Source of the DNA: Reyranella sp.
Lineage (GTDB): Bacteria > Pseudomonadota > Alphaproteobacteria > Reyranellales > Reyranellaceae
Assembly: GCA_030681635.1 (NCBI GenBank)
Contig: JAUXRT010000476.1
Span: 1 to 7,532, forward strand
Length of the DNA stretch: 7,532 nucleotides
Direction: 5' to 3'
The position numbers were made by a program, and so were the translations under genes. Numbering within the stretch: position 1 is the first letter of the stretch; every line of letters starts with the position of its first letter. Below are positions 4,983-7,532 of this stretch, piece by piece. The notes beneath the pieces are model-generated. The model was given only the letters and a program-made list of their open reading frames with translations. It did not search any database and had not been told where the DNA came from.

Positions 4983-6498
4983 CGTGCACCGGGCCCATCG
5001 GTCTGAGCCGGATGCCCTTGCGCAGATGCTTGTAGGGCATGTCCACCGGGTCGGTGATGTGGGCACCGGGCGACTGCACCACCAGGATGGTCTCGGCGAT
5101 GGGCTGGAAGTCGGCGCGGAAATGGACCGTCGATTTCAGCGCCAGGATCGGCACCTTCGACGGCTCGACGCCGACGGTGCGGAACATCTCCTGGTCCGCC
5201 GCCTGCACCCGCTTGCACGCCAGCACCGCCGACACGCCCGAGGCCTCGTCCGTCACCAGCGCCATCGGCCCGATCTGGAATTTGGCGCCGCCGTAGAACG
5301 GCCCGGTGCCGGTGAAGACGCCGTCGCTCAGTTTCACGACTCGCCAGTCGGCCTCGAGCGGCTTTTCGCCGGCATAGCCCACCACGGCGCCGATGCCGCG
5401 GCGCATGATGTTGCCCTCCCCGGTCTCGACGGCCGCCTTCGCCGATTCTTCGTCCACGATCATGCCGATCACGGCGCCTTTGGCCTTGTGGCGCATCAAC
5501 GCCGCCAGCAGGCCAATCGTGTCCGACGTGCCGCCCGCGCCAGGATTGTCCTGCACGTCGGCCAGCACGATCGGCTTCTTGGCCTTCTTGGAAAGTTCGA
5601 TGGCGCGCAGCGCGGCCTGATCCGGGTCGAGCAGCTCGCCGTTAAAGGCTTTCTCCTGCGCCTTCACCGTGGCCGCGAGTTTGTCGGCAGCCGCCTCGAC
5701 CGCTTCCTTGTCGTGGCCGTAGACCACCAGCGCCGGGCCGCATTGGGCGATGTCGGCCGGCGGGAAGCCTGGTGTGTGCGTGACGCTGACGATGCCCTGA
5801 TTGTGGCTCTTCTCGCCCGCTTCCAACTCGCCCACGAGATCGAAGATCGCCTTGGCCGGTTCGATGAAGGTGCACTGCCACACGAGCGGGATCAGGAAAT
5901 CGAGCTGGCGGTAGGCGCGATAGACCGGGCGCTTTTCCTTCAGCAGCCGGTCCAGCAGCTCGACCGCGCGCTTGCCGGTCACGGCCATGTCGATGTGCGG
6001 ATAGGTGCGATAGCCCACCAGCGCGGTCGAGAGGCTGGCCATCTCGGGCGTCAGGTTGGCGTGATAGTCGAGGCTGGCCACGATCGGCAGGTCGTTGCCG
6101 ACGATGCCGCGGATGCGGCGCAGCAGCTCGCCTTCGCCGTCCTCGGTGTTCTCCGCCACCATGGCGCCGTGCAGGTCGAGATAGACCGCGTCGAACGGCC
6201 CGAGCTTCTTCAGGTCCTCGTCGAACAGCGCCCACATCTTCTCGTAGGCATCCTCGGTGACGTAGGACGCGGGCGCCGCCGCGGCCCAGGCCAGCGGCAC
6301 GATCTCGTGGCCGAGCTCGGCCAGGCGCTTCACCGCACCGGCGATCGGGATGTTGAAGCCTTCGACGCCCTGGATCATCTCAGGACCGCGCAGCAATGGC
6401 GGCCAGGCGTCGGCGCGTACGAACTCGTCCCAGGTCGCCTGCTGCGGCGCAAAAGTATTGGTCTCGTGCTGGAATCCACCCACAGCAATACGCGCCAT
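4978..6498 (-). CDS. M81 family metallopeptidase (MlrC-like)
   Basis: 506 residues, the usual length of the M81/MlrC family, whose founder opens small peptides from microcystin breakdown; most homologues have unknown substrates. Seen in order: 'GGFQHETNTF' (7-16), 'DLHGAM' with His110, 'LDYHAN' with Asp144 and His146 (predicted metal site), 'YRTYPHID' (163-170), and the C-terminal-domain motif 'DNPGAGGTSD' (317-326). All signature residues are intact. No signal peptide is present, so it is probably cytoplasmic. The ATG at 6498 has AGGGAG (6512-6507) at 8 nt. No transporter or amidohydrolase accompanies it within the window, so assigning microcystin degradation would be unjustified; hydrolysis of a peptide or hydantoin-like small molecule is possible. 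It diverges from the frameshifted small gene. Confidence 0.93.
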   Translation of the reverse strand: MARIAVGGFQHETNTFAPQQATWDEFVRADAWPPLLRGPEMIQGVEGFNIPIAGAVKRLAELGHEIVPLAWAAAAPASYVTEDAYEKMWALFDEDLKKLGPFDAVYLDLHGAMVAENTEDGEGELLRRIRGIVGNDLPIVASLDYHANLTPEMASLSTALVGYRTYPHIDMAVTGKRAVELLDRLLKEKRPVYRAYRQLDFLIPLVWQCTFIEPAKAIFDLVGELEAGEKSHNQGIVSVTHTPGFPPADIAQCGPALVVYGHDKEAVEAAADKLAATVKAQEKAFNGELLDPDQAALRAIELSKKAKKPIVLADVQDNPGAGGTSDTIGLLAALMRHKAKGAVIGMIVDEESAKAAVETGEGNIMRRGIGAVVGYAGEKPLEADWRVVKLSDGVFTGTGPFYGGAKFQIGPMALVTDEASGVSAVLACKRVQAADQEMFRTVGVEPSKVPILALKSTVHFRADFQPIAETILVVQSPGAHITDPVDMPYKHLRKGIRLRPMGPVHA

Positions 6499-6551
6499 CC
6501 GAACGTCTCCCTCTTCACAACCCCATCGGCCGCGGCGACCATATCACCGCC

Positions 6552-6871
6552 GTGCGCAAAATCCCGCCCTTCGTCGTCCTGCTCCTGCTCGCGATGTGGC
6601 GAGCCAATGGGAGAAGCCGGGTGTCGAGCGGGCGGCGCTCGACAGCGACACGCTGCACTGCCGCCATGTCGGGATTCAGGAAGCGCTGCGGGCCTATGTG
6701 CCGCTGCTCGACTTTCCGTTCAGCAGCCCGCCCTTCTTCGCCGGCTCGTGGCGGCCGACCCGCGAACTCGCGAGCCGCAGTGTGGAAGCCGATCGGGCCC
6801 GCGCCGAGACATGGTTCACCGCCGACTGCATGCGCGGCAAGGGCTACGCGCGCGTCTCACCGAAGGTCTAG
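6552..6871 (+). pseudogene. Small lipoprotein/secreted protein gene with a frameshift after the signal peptide
   Basis: The GTG at 6552 opens with a typical signal sequence 'MRKIPPFVVLLLLA' in one frame. At about 6593 that frame turns into biased-looking Arg/Ser sequence, while a different frame carries a plausible mature protein from about 6596: 'ASQWEKPGVERAALDSDTLHC', ..., 'WFTADCMRGKGYARV', stop TAG 6869-6871. The body has two Cys and the 'CMxxKGY' ending common in small proteobacterial lipoproteins. A net gain of one base near 6591-6601 would join the two. Insertion of GG after GCG (6591-6593) would recreate a lipobox reading LAGC, followed by a second small change. It is either a decayed gene or a sequence error. 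No Shine-Dalgarno is evident before the GTG. The intact product would be about 106 residues; family not recognised. Confidence 0.65.
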
Positions 6872-6890
6872 CGGTTCAGACTTTGCAGGC

Positions 6891-7532
6891 TCAGCCCTTG
6901 CCTTTGGCGTCCTCGATGGCCTTGACCAGCACCGGCCAGTATTCCTTGCCGTGGCCCAGTTCGACGGCGCGCTCCATCACCTCGCGGGCGACGTCGGCGC
7001 CGAGGCCGGGCACGCCATGCTGCTCGCCCATCTCGATGGCGTAGCTGAGGTCCTTCAGCGCGTACTCGCTCGAGAAGGCACGCTCGGGGAACACGCCCGG
7101 CAGCATCGCCTTCATGCCGTGGTTGCGCAGCGCGAAGGAATCGGCCGAGCCCTTGGCCAGCGTCTCGAACAGCACCTTGCCGTCGACACCCTGCGCGCGG
7201 GCGATGGTGAGCGCCTCGGCCAGGGCCACCACGGTCTGGAACAGCACCATGTTGTTCAGGATTTTTACCGTCTGGCCCGCACCGGCGGCGCCACAGTGGC
7301 TGACCTCGCTCGCCATGTGACGCAGCAGCGGTTCTATGCGCTCGAAGGTGAGCGGCGTGGCGCCGACCATGATCGAGAGCGTGCCGTCGATCGCGGCCTG
7401 GCGCGTGCGGGCGACCGCCGCGTCGGCGAAGGCCGAGGCCCTGCCCTCGAACTCCTCGTAGAGCCGCTGCGCGAGGCGCGGCGGCGCCGTCCTGAGATCG
7501 ATCACGGTCCAACCGAGCTTGGCCTTGTCGAC
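6891..7532 (-). CDS. 3-hydroxyisobutyrate dehydrogenase-like NAD(P)-dependent oxidoreductase, 5' truncated
   Basis: The C-terminal 213 residues of a beta-hydroxyacid dehydrogenase; the frame is open to the window edge, so the N-terminal Rossmann GxGxxG lies outside. Numbering from the first visible codon: 'TVIDLRT' (9-15), 'FADAAVARTRQAAIDGTLSIMVGA' split over 35-58 (equivalent to the family DAPVSGG..A..G.L.imvGG region, here with the SGG positions replaced by ART), then 'GAAGAGQTVKILNN' (81-94) with the expected catalytic Lys90 and Asn94, and an all-helical C-terminal domain. Family members oxidise 3-hydroxyisobutyrate, tartronate semialdehyde or related acids; the altered SGG substrate loop suggests a different substrate. 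The stop lies 19 nt from the end of the frameshifted gene, with which it converges. Confidence 0.9.
   Translation of the reverse strand, partial: VDKAKLGWTVIDLRTAPPRLAQRLYEEFEGRASAFADAAVARTRQAAIDGTLSIMVGATPLTFERIEPLLRHMASEVSHCGAAGAGQTVKILNNMVLFQTVVALAEALTIARAQGVDGKVLFETLAKGSADSFALRNHGMKAMLPGVFPERAFSSEYALKDLSYAIEMGEQHGVPGLGADVAREVMERAVELGHGKEYWPVLVKAIEDAKGKG

Noticed and set aside
4978..6498. Microcystin-degradation (mlr) cluster
   Set aside because: Only the MlrC-like peptidase is present; there is no MlrA, MlrB or MlrD in the window, and M81 proteins are widespread without that role.
6585..6605. Programmed ribosomal frameshift in the small lipoprotein gene
   Set aside because: No slippery heptamer, downstream pseudoknot or internal Shine-Dalgarno is visible; an indel is the simpler explanation.
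4984..7044. Very long plus-strand open frame (about 686 codons) across the M81 region
   Set aside because: It is antisense to a complete, motif-bearing M81 gene, and its translation is the Arg/His/Gly-rich composition typical of an antisense frame in GC-rich DNA. It also runs across three unrelated genes.
1..7532. CRISPR arrays, tRNA/rRNA genes, insertion sequences, phage attachment sites
   Set aside because: No regularly spaced repeats, cloverleaf-type sequence, transposase or integrase frame was seen; the only direct repeat in a gene is the short TKAPA-coding tandem at 4011-4040.

Overview
The window looks like a GC-rich alphaproteobacterial chromosome segment. The reasons are strong third-position GC bias with long antisense shadow frames, a stand-alone hisI, an M81/MlrC-type peptidase, a Zur-type Fur regulator, and two exact matches to the EcfG general-stress promoter consensus (GGAAC-N16/17-CGTT), a signature of Alphaproteobacteria. 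The genus cannot be fixed from the sequence; a Rhodospirillales/Hyphomicrobiales-like soil organism is a guess.

Layout. Bases 1-542 hold the C-terminal part of a PLP-dependent cystathionine beta-lyase (+). It converges on a zur-like gene (624-1106, -), and a large 24-bp inverted repeat lies between them. zur diverges from hisI (1189-1602, +) across a compact intergenic region with overlapping promoters. hisI is followed 2 nt later by an unrecognised lipoprotein gene with a TTG start (1605-2075). After a hairpin and a repeat-bearing spacer comes an MFS transporter of the fosmidomycin-resistance type (2201-3376, +). On the minus strand lie a 28-residue membrane microprotein gene (3430-3516) with its own EcfG-like promoter, and a two-gene unit: a Spy/CpxP-like periplasmic protein (4061-4621), then a small conserved hypothetical protein (3719-4039). 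A 52-residue ORF with a perfect Shine-Dalgarno (4763-4921, +) diverges from that unit and runs into a repeat-rich spacer. Bases 4978-6498 (-) encode an M81 (MlrC) metallopeptidase. A small secreted-protein gene follows (6552-6871, +); its signal peptide and body are in different frames, so it looks frameshifted. The window ends in the C-terminal 213 residues of a 3-hydroxyisobutyrate-dehydrogenase-like enzyme (6891-7532, -).

The genes do not form one obvious pathway. They are mostly single metabolic, transport and regulatory genes. The recurring theme is envelope and stress: a metal regulator and a membrane microprotein each behind an EcfG-like promoter, a Spy/CpxP-like periplasmic protein, and two small putative lipoproteins. 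I see no defence island, mobile element, CRISPR array or RNA gene. The best leads are the two EcfG-like promoters, the microprotein missed by ordinary ORF cut-offs, the frameshifted lipoprotein, and the small repeats in the gene junctions.
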